A stretch of DNA of 5,160 nt, taken from Candidatus Omnitrophota bacterium. Lineage in GTDB: Bacteria; Hinthialibacterota; Hinthialibacteria; Hinthialibacterales; JAKPRU01. Below, in pieces: positions 1 through 5,160 of the stretch. Position 1 is the stretch's first letter. Every line of letters begins with the position of its first letter. Where the stretch lies: contig JAKPRU010000013.1 of assembly GCA_029557025.1 (NCBI GenBank), forward strand, positions 1-5,160. Reading direction: 5' to 3'. The position numbers and the translations under genes are program-made. The notes below the pieces were generated by a model that was not told the DNA's origin, did not search any database, and was given only the letters and a program-made list of their open reading frames with translations.

Positions 1-11
1 CAGCAAGGAAT

Positions 12-31
12 GACAGGCACAGAGGCCTGTC
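12..31 (-). terminator. stem-loop downstream of the isomerase gene
   Basis: A perfect 7-bp inverted repeat (GACAGGC at 12-18, GCCTGTC at 25-31) with a 6-nt loop lies about 20 nt past the stop codon of the minus-strand isomerase gene. On that strand it is followed by ATTCCTTGCTG, which is only moderately T-rich, so it would be a weak intrinsic terminator at best. It could equally be a dispersed intergenic palindrome. Between it and the stop codon sits a 10-bp perfect palindrome, GAGTATACTC (42-51). Confidence 0.4.
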
Positions 32-51
32 CTACTGGTTTGAGTATACTC

Positions 52-912
52 TCAGGTCAGCCCCATGGTTTTCATGTTCTTCAGGCTGATCGCGATACTC
101 TCAAACGGATCTATCTGACAGGTGTCCTGTTCTACAATGCAGTATTTGACGCCGGACACCTCGCAGGCTTTCAGAATCGATTTCCAGTTCAGATTTCCCT
201 CGCCGACCTCCGCGAATGTCTGCTTGTCCTCGAAGATGACCATATCTTTCACGTGGACAGTCGGTACACGGCCTTTGACCTTCCGGATCCATTGTGCCGG
301 ATCCCCGCCGCCATGCTGTACCCAATAAACGTCGATCTCGAAATAGTAGCTATTCGGAACACAACAATCTATCAGGATCTGTTCCCCGGCTTTTCCCTCG
401 TAATGGGTAAACTCATAACTATGATTGTGGTAGCTGAATGTCATTCCGAATTCGGCCAGTTTCTTGCACATTTCAACGGTTTCTTTGGCATAATCGACAT
501 ACCCCTGGGCGCTTCGGTATCGTTCAGGCATTCCTCCTCCGAGTTGAGTACAGCCCAGTTCCTTGTGATCGTCTACGATTTTCTGCATATCCTTGTTCAG
601 CGCATCCCAGCCGGTATGCGAGGCAACCGGGGTCAATCCGTTTTGTTTCAGTAGTTTCGCCATATCTTTGGCGGTCAGCGGTTCCCATCCGGCCAGTTGG
701 ACATATTCGTAACCGATTTCCCGCACCCGCTCCAAGGTCCGGGCCATGTCATCCGCTGTTTTCATATACTCACGAAGGGTATACAGAATCAGCCCGATTC
801 GCGGCTTTGTGGTTTCGGCCTGCGCAAAAACATTCTGTGGTGATGCCATCCCGGCGGCTGCAATCGAAGCCGCTCCCAGAAAAGCCCTCCGTCCCATTTC
901 CTGTATCGACAT
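52..912 (-). CDS. Tat-exported sugar phosphate isomerase/epimerase-like TIM-barrel protein
   Basis: A 286-residue protein of the xylose isomerase-like TIM-barrel superfamily (AP endonuclease 2 fold; IolE and sugar phosphate isomerase/epimerase relatives). It starts with a twin-arginine signal: GRRAFLG at residues 7-13, then an Ala-rich stretch to about residue 23, with likely cleavage near Ala30 (VFA-Q) or Ala32. The folded enzyme is therefore probably exported or periplasmic. Visible family motifs are H99, YHNH at 161-164 followed by E167, FEIDVYW at 191-197, HVKD at 220-223, EVGEGNLNW at 235-243 and VEQD at 260-263. Such Glu/Asp/His residues normally bind a divalent metal and catalyse aldose-ketose isomerisation or epimerisation. 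The length is normal for the family. The start is supported by AAGGAG 9 nt upstream of ATG. It lies 177 nt downstream of the NrdD-like gene on the same strand, behind stem-loops, so co-transcription is uncertain. The substrate cannot be told from sequence. Confidence 0.9.
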   Translation of the reverse strand: MSIQEMGRRAFLGAASIAAAGMASPQNVFAQAETTKPRIGLILYTLREYMKTADDMARTLERVREIGYEYVQLAGWEPLTAKDMAKLLKQNGLTPVASHTGWDALNKDMQKIVDDHKELGCTQLGGGMPERYRSAQGYVDYAKETVEMCKKLAEFGMTFSYHNHSYEFTHYEGKAGEQILIDCCVPNSYYFEIDVYWVQHGGGDPAQWIRKVKGRVPTVHVKDMVIFEDKQTFAEVGEGNLNWKSILKACEVSGVKYCIVEQDTCQIDPFESIAISLKNMKTMGLT

Positions 913-940
913 GTTCGTGTTCTCCTTGTTTTTCGGATAA

Positions 941-957
941 GCGGCTTCATCCGCCGC
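941..957 (-). other. small stem-loop in the isomerase leader
   Basis: A 5-bp GC-only inverted repeat (GCGGC 941-945, GCCGC 953-957) with a 7-nt loop lies about 13 nt upstream of the isomerase Shine-Dalgarno sequence (922-927). On the minus strand there is no T-run after it, so it does not look like a terminator. It may affect leader stability or translation, or may be chance in GC-rich DNA. Confidence 0.25.
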
Positions 958-970
958 CTTGTTTTCCTTT

Positions 971-1077
971 TACCCCCCCCAGTCCCCCCCGTCGATGATG
1001 TACCCCCCTCAGTCCCCCCGTAAACGGGGGGAAGAGGACTCCCTCCCCGTTTACGGGGAGGGCCGGGGTGGGGGACT
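971..1077. repeat. GC-run block with direct repeats and stem-loops
   Basis: This intergenic block lies between the NrdD-like and isomerase genes. Two direct copies of a TACCCCCC..AGTCCCCCC unit start at 971 and 1001, giving a 30-bp period. The second copy runs into an inverted repeat (CCCCCCG 1014-1020, CGGGGGG 1025-1031, loop TAAA). A perfect 10-bp inverted repeat follows (CCCTCCCCGT 1041-1050, ACGGGGAGGG 1053-1062). The block is bounded by AGTCCCCC (981) and its complement GGGGGACT (1070-1077). It resembles a dispersed intergenic palindromic element. For the minus-strand NrdD-like gene, whose stop is at 1090-1092, the 1041-1062 hairpin could also act as a terminator, but no clear T-tract follows it. 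Confidence 0.6.
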
Positions 1078-1089
1078 GTTGTTTCTTCC

Positions 1090-3000
1090 TTAAACCTCTG
1101 TTCTGAGATACCACCCATCCCTCCTTGCGTTGATCACTCGTGCTCCGGGGCACGCGGCGCATAGCGCTGTCTCCGCCGCCAGTGGTCTTCCGCAGGAGGA
1201 ACACCAGGAGACTTTGGACGCATATCCCCACCGCCGAAAAACCCTGTTGTTCAACATGAATTCTAAGAAATCCGATCTCAAGGCCCGCTCCGACACACTG
1301 CCGAACCGCCGCACCATGTCCAGCTCCTTCCAGTATTCCTGGCGGTCGCTGCAATCAAACAAAAACCCATCGCTTCCAGACAAGCAAGATGGAACGGGAT
1401 TTTCTTTCTGTCCGAACCAGCTTCGCACGGAACGCCCCGGCGATTCCGAGAACCACAACCACCTCTGGCCGGCAAACGACCGACTCTGAAGCTCCTTCAG
1501 CATTCCCACAAAACCCGGCCACCGGGACGCTCCCGTATATTCGAAAGCCTCTCGAACTCCGAAAAGCCCCAGTTGCACAGGTATCCATCCCGCAGATTCC
1601 TTCCACAGGGCGGCTTGGCGAAGTTCGGTAGCCTGTTGAACCGCAGAGGTGTACTCGGCAATCAGACGGCAAATCCTGCTGAGTTCCTCCACTACTTTTA
1701 TCACATCTCCCCGATGGGTCTCGCTGATCCATCCGAGGTCCACAGAAAACTTGGATTGGATAGTATCCGGCTCATGCGAGTAAGGAAGATCCGATTCGAT
1801 GACCAGGGTCCCCGACCGCCAGCATGGTTCCGCTTTCGAAATCGGAACCGCCTTGGGATGCGATACTTTCAACACGATTTGAACCATCGCCGGGAACATG
1901 GCGCTTTCCTGCCCCGCCGTGGTCGCTGCCTCCAATATCGCCTGAACGGCAGGATCATTCTTCTGGACAATGGGACATTCGAATTCCGTCACGATTGGAG
2001 AAAACGGAGTCGACAAAGCGCGAAACAGGCGCAACAGTTCCTCCGTCCCCCAATTCCCAAGCGATCCCGGATCGACGACAACGCTTATATGATGATGCAC
2101 GCTGGACCGGAGACCGATCAGCCGCCTGGCGACACTCTCCGGAGAATCGCCCTTTGCGATCTGTTCCGAAAGCGAGCCACGCCGCGATCGGGACAGGTGA
2201 GTAGAACTTATTTCGTGCATGTAAATCCGATGCTCGCGATATAAATCGACAAGCCGACTCGGAAGAAGATGTGTCAATGTCAGTTGCGCCAAAACCTCCT
2301 GTCCCAGGTAAGCGGCGAGATCGCCGTTCGCTTTCGATTCCGCATATTTGACAAGGACATCGTGAACCGGCAGTCCCAAGCGGGTATGTCGGCGACGGAC
2401 CTCATCCAGCCCGTGCTCCAGGAGTGCGGCATTCACCAATTCCCGGACCAGAGACGCGGTGACGGAGTTGAGGCGCGAATGAATGATTGTCTGCTCCACC
2501 TCGCGGGCGATTTCTTCCGCCAACGAGAGATCCAGGTCGGTTTCGCGATGAAGCGCTGCAACAATTCGCGAACGATCCCACGGCCATCGATTGCCGTCGC
2601 TCCCATCCACACGTGGCGAAACACCGCCCTGCCGCTCGGCATACGCCTTGGCAGGTTCGGCCAGCCCGCTGCGAAGAAGGACGGTCTCCACGGAGAGGGC
2701 CACCTCAGCCGTTGTCAACAGCCGGTCGGGGAAACGGTTTGCCAGGAAAATAATAATCCGATCTGTCAGTTCCTCTGTGTGGGAGGACGATGCGGATGCG
2801 CCGAGCGCGGATCGAATCGACTCGGCAATTCGCTCCCGTCGAAAATCCACGATAGAACCGTCCCGCCGGACAATCCTGCGAAAAAGCAGTCGGCGAGGCT
2901 CTTCCCATGCGATCCGGGTTCCGTCCGCGCGCGGAAGACTTTCCTGGACGGTCGTTTCCAATAGCGGGATATGCGGGTAGATACGTGCGACCTCTGTCAT
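1090..3000 (-). CDS. divergent anaerobic ribonucleoside-triphosphate reductase (NrdD-like) with ATP-cone domains
   Basis: A 636-residue homologue of class III ribonucleotide reductase, the oxygen-sensitive glycyl-radical enzyme that makes deoxynucleotides. Two ATP-cone-like allosteric segments come first: residues 40-125, with VRRDGSIVDFRRERI, and 138-215, with WDRSRIVAAL and SLVRELVNAALLEHG. An NrdD-like core follows: LYREHRIYMHEI near 253-264, MFPAMVQIVLK at 368-378, SGTLVIESDLPY at 396-407 and WIPVQLGLFGVREAF at 472-486. At the C-terminus, C600/C603 and C614/C617 match the structural zinc site, and RRDGWYL places G629 at the glycyl-radical position. Several core motifs deviate from NrdD: HEISS replaces the usual HIHDL, the expected nearby Cys is absent, and SDLPY replaces TINLPR. 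Activity is therefore uncertain. The ATG at 3000 is chosen because AAGGGG lies 5 nt upstream; a GTG 13 codons further up has no ribosome site. No activase gene (nrdG) is in the window. A cobalamin riboswitch precedes the gene. Confidence 0.85.
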   Translation of the reverse strand: MTEVARIYPHIPLLETTVQESLPRADGTRIAWEEPRRLLFRRIVRRDGSIVDFRRERIAESIRSALGASASSSHTEELTDRIIIFLANRFPDRLLTTAEVALSVETVLLRSGLAEPAKAYAERQGGVSPRVDGSDGNRWPWDRSRIVAALHRETDLDLSLAEEIAREVEQTIIHSRLNSVTASLVRELVNAALLEHGLDEVRRRHTRLGLPVHDVLVKYAESKANGDLAAYLGQEVLAQLTLTHLLPSRLVDLYREHRIYMHEISSTHLSRSRRGSLSEQIAKGDSPESVARRLIGLRSSVHHHISVVVDPGSLGNWGTEELLRLFRALSTPFSPIVTEFECPIVQKNDPAVQAILEAATTAGQESAMFPAMVQIVLKVSHPKAVPISKAEPCWRSGTLVIESDLPYSHEPDTIQSKFSVDLGWISETHRGDVIKVVEELSRICRLIAEYTSAVQQATELRQAALWKESAGWIPVQLGLFGVREAFEYTGASRWPGFVGMLKELQSRSFAGQRWLWFSESPGRSVRSWFGQKENPVPSCLSGSDGFLFDCSDRQEYWKELDMVRRFGSVSERALRSDFLEFMLNNRVFRRWGYASKVSWCSSCGRPLAAETALCAACPGARVINARRDGWYLRTEV

Positions 3001-3006
3001 CAATGC

Positions 3007-3024
3007 CCCTTGTCTCAGGAAGGG
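3007..3024 (-). promoter_or_regulatory. hairpin covering the ribosome binding site of the NrdD-like gene
   Basis: On the minus strand CCCTT (3020-3024) can pair with AAGGG (3007-3011) across an 8-nt loop. The paired AAGGG is the Shine-Dalgarno sequence serving the ATG at 3000. The stem would hide the ribosome site and could be the translational output of the upstream cobalamin riboswitch. It is only 5 bp long, so the effect is inferred. Confidence 0.4.
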
Positions 3025-3058
3025 TGTGCACATCAACACGTTCTATTGTCGGGATTTC

Positions 3059-3240
3059 CCGCTCCGGCTCAAGGACTGTCACCGGAGCGGAGAAGCCTCC
3101 TTTTCAGGCAGGTCTCCCACCGAGATAGGGAGTAGAACTCTGTCCCCGTCTCGCATATCATTGCAGCTGGAATGACAGTAGGGGAGCGGGGCATCCTGCC
3201 CTCGGAATTGCCGTGGCTCTTCCGTCTGTGGGTAAGGGGG
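3059..3240 (-). ncRNA. cobalamin (B12) riboswitch
   Basis: The minus-strand leader of the NrdD-like gene carries the conserved elements of the cobalamin aptamer in the right order. GGAAGAG is at 3217-3223, CGGCAATTCCGAGG at 3200-3213, and a P5-like hairpin GGGCA-GGA-TGCCC sits about 3189-3201. CCCCGCTCCCCTACTGTCA runs to 3173, a P6-type arm covers roughly 3123-3152, and the B12 box GGGAGACCTGCC is at 3107-3118. A closing helix can form between 3234-3240 and 3096-3102 with one mismatch. A 9-bp P13-like hairpin follows (CCGCTCCGG 3082-3090, CCGGAGCGG 3059-3067). Its loop contains GTCCT (3072-3076), complementary to AGGAT in the P5 loop (3193-3197), as expected for the L5-L13 kissing loop. Cobalamin binding normally lowers expression of the downstream gene. 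No T-run terminator follows, so control is probably translational. Confidence 0.85.
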
Positions 3241-3243
3241 GAT

Positions 3244-3269
3244 CAGATGTGGCATTTATGCCGCATCTG
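3244..3269. promoter_or_regulatory. 26-bp palindrome in the riboswitch leader
   Basis: CAGATG-T-GGCAT / ATGCC-G-CATCTG is an inverted repeat of two 12-nt arms around TT, with one non-complementary pair (T3250/G3263). It lies between the candidate minus-strand promoter and the 5' end of the cobalamin aptamer. It could be an operator for a dimeric regulator or a stem in the leader RNA. On the plus strand the odd pair would be a U-G wobble. It does not match the NrdR box as I know it. Confidence 0.35.
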
Positions 3270-3324
3270 GACAAAATTATCCTTTCAAGGAATTGATGAT
3301 TTTCCTGATTCGGTATATCGTACT

Positions 3325-3353
3325 TGTATACGTGGAGTTTTCTTTCATGTCAG
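3325..3353 (-). promoter_or_regulatory. candidate sigma70-type promoter for the riboswitch/NrdD-like transcript
   Basis: On the minus strand, CTGACA (3348-3353, five of six matches to TTGACA) is separated by exactly 17 bp from TATACA (3325-3330, four of six matches to TATAAT). Transcription would start near 3318, upstream of the palindrome and the whole riboswitch, giving a leader of about 320 nt. The position fits well, but the host's promoter consensus is unknown. Confidence 0.4.
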
Positions 3354-3360
3354 GGCAAGC

Positions 3361-3446
3361 AAAGGAGGTATAAGGGATATGAGAAAAGGGAGCAGAGGGT
3401 TGCCGCACAGTTACTAATTTTCCCCCTGCAGCAAGGCAACAGTAAC
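3361..3446 (+). other. 12-codon ORF with strong ribosome site and interleaved inverted repeats
   Basis: AAAGGAGG (3361-3368) is a near-ideal ribosome binding site. An ATG follows 10 nt later at 3379 and opens a 12-residue frame, MRKGSRGLPHSY, which stops with TAA at 3415-3417. Around the stop codon are two interleaved inverted repeats. GTTGCC (3399-3404) matches GGCAAC (3435-3440), and GTTACT (3410-3415) matches AGTAAC (3441-3446). The two pairings could form a pseudoknot or alternative hairpins. No function is recognised. This may be a leader peptide or small RNA upstream of the secreted-protein gene, or a chance arrangement. Confidence 0.25.
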
Positions 3447-3461
3447 GTACCGTTAGAACGT

Positions 3462-3501
3462 GTAGGGTGCGGCTCGAGCCTCTCTGCGGGCTAGCCCACC
3501 A
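3462..3501 (+). repeat. REP-like palindrome, copy 1
   Basis: Begins GTAGGGTG and ends AGCCCACCA, and contains the palindromes GGCTCGAGCC (3471-3480) and GGGCTAGCCC (3488-3497). It aligns with copy 2, which starts 65 bp downstream in the same orientation, and is less perfectly self-complementary than that copy. The GTAG head followed by an imperfect palindrome is the usual layout of REP elements mobilised by RAYT (Y1) transposases. No such transposase is in the window. Confidence 0.6.
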
Positions 3502-3526
3502 CGACACGTGTACGGTCGGTGTGCGC

Positions 3527-3565
3527 GTAGGGTGGGCTCAGGCCCGTCTGCGGGCCAGCCCACCA
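3527..3565 (+). repeat. REP-like palindrome, copy 2
   Basis: Begins GTAG (3527-3530), followed by a long hairpin: GGTGGGCT (3531-3538) pairs with AGCCCACC (3557-3564), and GGCCCG (3541-3546) pairs with CGGGCC (3551-3556) around a TCTG loop. A two-base bulge (CA) interrupts one arm, leaving 14 GC-rich base pairs. It has the same orientation as copy 1 and is the best-preserved palindrome of the three. Confidence 0.65.
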
Positions 3566-3584
3566 ATGACTACCGCATGGAACC

Positions 3585-3620
3585 GGTGGGCTACCGCTGC
3601 GCGGTTGAGCCACACCCTAC
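3585..3620 (-). repeat. REP-like palindrome, copy 3, inverted
   Basis: The same element in the opposite orientation. Read on the minus strand it begins GTAGGGTG (GTAG at 3617-3620) and ends AGCCCACC. It has an inner CCGC/GCGG stem (3594-3597 with 3601-3604). With copies 1 and 2 it forms a composite array (direct, direct, inverted) like a BIME. The array separates the mini-ORF region from the secreted-protein gene. Confidence 0.6.
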
Positions 3621-3639
3621 GCTTGCGTACCCGAAAATG

Positions 3640-3657
3640 CGCCATGCAAACATGGCG
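3640..3657 (+). promoter_or_regulatory. stem-loop in the leader of the secreted TPR-like gene
   Basis: CGCCATG (3640-3646) and CATGGCG (3651-3657) form a perfect 7-bp stem with a CAAA loop. It ends 17 nt before the GGAGGT ribosome site of the downstream gene. No T-run follows, so it is not a terminator. It could stabilise the mRNA 5' end or act as a short operator. I found no convincing plus-strand promoter for the gene. Confidence 0.3.
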
Positions 3658-3685
3658 ACGATGCAGGTTTGTCCGGAGGTCGAAG

Positions 3686-5140
3686 ATGATGAAACATGTA
3701 TCTCTATTCATTACCCTGATTTTTCTATTCCCGTGTTCCATAGTTGTCGCGCAAACGGATGCCGAACGAGTGGAGGCGTTCATCTTTGAGAGCAAACGTC
3801 TCCCCGTCGCGGAACGGATTCAACGCGCAAGCGAGACAATCCAAGTCTCTGAAGATCAGGCAGTTGTGGGCGAAGCGGCCCGCGACCTGGCCCGTTTCTC
3901 GAAGACACCCGAACGCGCCCAGGGCGCGCTTGCCGAGATCGACGCCCTGATCCAAAAGAGCGCCCCCGGCTCGTATGCATTCCGCTGGGGCAATCTTGCC
4001 AAGGCGCGTCTGTTGGCGCGTATGGACCGAAAAGATGAGGCATTGGCAATTTTCAGAACCGCCATCGCGGAATGCTGGGACAAAAATGTCTACCGCGAGT
4101 TCTTTGAGACTTGCGGAGAGACCGGGCAGTTTGCGCTGATGGCGGTTGAGGAATACAACCGGCAGGCAGGCGATGAATACAGCGATGAGGTCCGCGCGTT
4201 TTACGGCCTGGGGGATGACCTGATCGACGTGCTGTGCCATCTGCGGTCTATGCGCGTTGACCGGCCGGATTCTCTCGCCGTGCAGGAGATTCTGCCGCAG
4301 CTAAAGGAATCCAAACGCCGTCCGTTGGCGAACAGAATCGCGAAAGCGTTATGCCTTTCGGCGGATGATCGGTACGACGAAGCCCTGACCGAGCTGGACC
4401 AGATCCAGGCCATTCTGTCGTCTGAGGACGCGCCTGTCTCAGATCGAGACGAAAGCAAGGACTTGCCCTTGTATCGAACCGCCGTTCTGCTCTTTCAGGG
4501 ACAGGACTACGAGGCGGCGCGGGATGCGTTCCGGGAGTACATGGCACGGAACGCCGATGATCCCGAACATCTCCTATTCCGTTCACGCAACTTGGCTTAC
4601 GGCATGGACGAAACTCCCAATGAAATAAGAACAATCGCGGAGTTCACGCGGGTGCTGGTGAACAGCGACCTGATGGCGACCAAAGAAGCGCGCGCGAAAC
4701 TCCCCCAAGATCTTGCGGCGAGCATTCTCGAAAAGCACCGGGAGAGCCTGGCCTGGCGGCTCGAACCGGAGGAATCCTGTCGTGTCGCAATGCTGCTGAT
4801 GGACGAGTACTACCCGCAGACCCTCTCCGGGGCGAACGCGGCGATGAATTTCGCGAAATACATCGCATTTCATCATCGGGATGTCGAGGGAGCCAAGCGA
4901 CTGTTGAATCACATCCTGGAGAACGCACCGTATGACGGAGTTGTCCCCTATGTGAAGCGGTTGCTGGCGGAAATCGCGATCCAGGAACGGAATGCGGACA
5001 AGGCGTTGGAATTGACGAACGACACCCTGGAGCGGGTGGGACCGCTGCCCGCCGGTGGCCCCCTTCGCCGTTGCTTGGAGAATGCCTTGAAAACAAAGGC
5101 GGCGGCAACGTCACTCAAGAACCCCGAAGGTGCGAAATAG
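3686..5140 (+). CDS. secreted TPR-like helical-repeat protein of unknown function
   Basis: A 484-residue protein beginning with a Sec signal peptide: MMKH, a hydrophobic core at about residues 5-21, and likely cleavage at VVA-Q after residue 22. Cys17 is preceded by Pro, so a lipoprotein site is unlikely. The rest is helical and rich in Ala, Leu, Glu and Arg, with TPR-like helix pairs near 96-129 (AKARLLARMDRKDEALAIF), 216-243 (DDRYDEALTELDQI), 262-290 (LLFQGQDYEAARDAFREYM), 386-413 and 421-448 (NADKALELTNDTLE). It probably acts as a periplasmic protein-binding scaffold; no catalytic motif is seen. The start follows GGAGGT (3675-3680) with 5-nt spacing; the adjacent ATG at 3689 is an equal alternative. 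The open frame continues upstream to 3467 only by reading through the REP-like repeats. The next gene starts 16 nt after the stop, so the two are probably an operon. Confidence 0.85.
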   Translation: MMKHVSLFITLIFLFPCSIVVAQTDAERVEAFIFESKRLPVAERIQRASETIQVSEDQAVVGEAARDLARFSKTPERAQGALAEIDALIQKSAPGSYAFRWGNLAKARLLARMDRKDEALAIFRTAIAECWDKNVYREFFETCGETGQFALMAVEEYNRQAGDEYSDEVRAFYGLGDDLIDVLCHLRSMRVDRPDSLAVQEILPQLKESKRRPLANRIAKALCLSADDRYDEALTELDQIQAILSSEDAPVSDRDESKDLPLYRTAVLLFQGQDYEAARDAFREYMARNADDPEHLLFRSRNLAYGMDETPNEIRTIAEFTRVLVNSDLMATKEARAKLPQDLAASILEKHRESLAWRLEPEESCRVAMLLMDEYYPQTLSGANAAMNFAKYIAFHHRDVEGAKRLLNHILENAPYDGVVPYVKRLLAEIAIQERNADKALELTNDTLERVGPLPAGGPLRRCLENALKTKAAATSLKNPEGAK

Positions 5141-5156
5141 AAGGGAGGCATTTCCG

Positions 5157-5160
5157 ATGA
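5157..5160 (+). CDS. start of the next gene (partial, cut by window edge)
   Basis: AAGGGAGG (5141-5148) begins right after the TAG stop of the TPR-like gene, and an ATG follows at 5157 with 8-nt spacing. Only the start codon and one further base are visible, so nothing can be said of the product beyond its likely co-transcription with the upstream gene. Confidence 0.5.

Noticed and set aside
10..654. Plus-strand open frame opposite the isomerase gene
   Set aside because: It is a shadow of the isomerase coding strand; the minus-strand product has a full set of family motifs.
2269..2964. Long plus-strand open frame opposite the NrdD-like gene
   Set aside because: It is antisense to a gene with recognisable domains, its translation shows no family motifs, and open antisense frames are common in GC-rich coding DNA.
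3001..3039. Upstream GTG or ATG starts (3039, 3033) for the NrdD-like protein
   Set aside because: They lack a Shine-Dalgarno sequence, while AAGGGG lies 5 nt before the ATG at 3000. The extra 13 residues also fall in the riboswitch expression platform.
3293..3319. Plus-strand promoter (TTGATG, 15-bp spacer, TATATC) for the TPR-like gene
   Set aside because: The spacer is too short and the -10 match is weak; it also overlaps the leader start of the opposite transcript. Kept only as a possibility.
3277..3507. Minus-strand 76-codon open frame in the divergent intergenic region
   Set aside because: No ribosome site or recognisable motif, and it overlaps the candidate promoter of the NrdD-like transcript and the mini-ORF region.
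3462..3620. CRISPR array
   Set aside because: The repeats are palindromic, differ in orientation and sequence, and are not separated by uniform unique spacers.
3467..3685. N-terminal extension of the TPR-like protein frame upstream to 3467
   Set aside because: The extension reads through the REP-like palindromes and has no ribosome site at its start, whereas GGAGGT precedes the ATG at 3686, which directly begins a signal peptide.

Overview
The window is an ordinary-looking bacterial chromosome segment of mixed, moderately GC-rich composition. It holds three complete protein genes and the first bases of a fourth. A Tat-type sugar isomerase/epimerase homologue next to a secreted helical-repeat protein and an anaerobic-type ribonucleotide reductase homologue would fit a Gram-negative anaerobe or facultative anaerobe of the Planctomycetota/PVC or Hydrogenedentota/Sumerlaeota kind. 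That placement is only an impression and cannot be fixed from the sequence.

Layout. On the minus strand, reading right to left: a leader with a candidate sigma70-type promoter (3325-3353), a palindrome, a well-supported cobalamin riboswitch (3059-3240, with P13 hairpin and a possible L5-L13 kissing loop), and a hairpin covering the Shine-Dalgarno sequence. These lead into a divergent class III ribonucleotide reductase (NrdD) homologue (3000 to 1090). A block of G/C runs and stem-loops (971-1077) follows, then a Tat-exported sugar phosphate isomerase/epimerase-like TIM-barrel protein (912 to 52) and a small stem-loop past its stop codon. On the plus strand, after a 685-bp divergent intergenic region, comes a secreted TPR-like helical-repeat protein (3686-5140). 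A strong ribosome binding site and an ATG in the last bases of the window start the next gene of that operon.

The divergent intergenic region is the richest part. Its left half is the B12 riboswitch leader. Its middle holds a tiny 12-codon ORF behind a near-perfect ribosome binding site. Its right half is an array of three GTAG-headed palindromes resembling a REP/BIME element.

The main biological idea is a ribonucleotide reductase homologue under cobalamin control. The usual logic is that a B12-independent reductase is shut down when B12 is available for a class II enzyme. Here the reductase itself looks eroded: the radical Gly and C-terminal zinc cysteines are kept, but the active-site region deviates from NrdD. 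It may therefore be a variant enzyme or a repurposed paralogue kept under its old switch.
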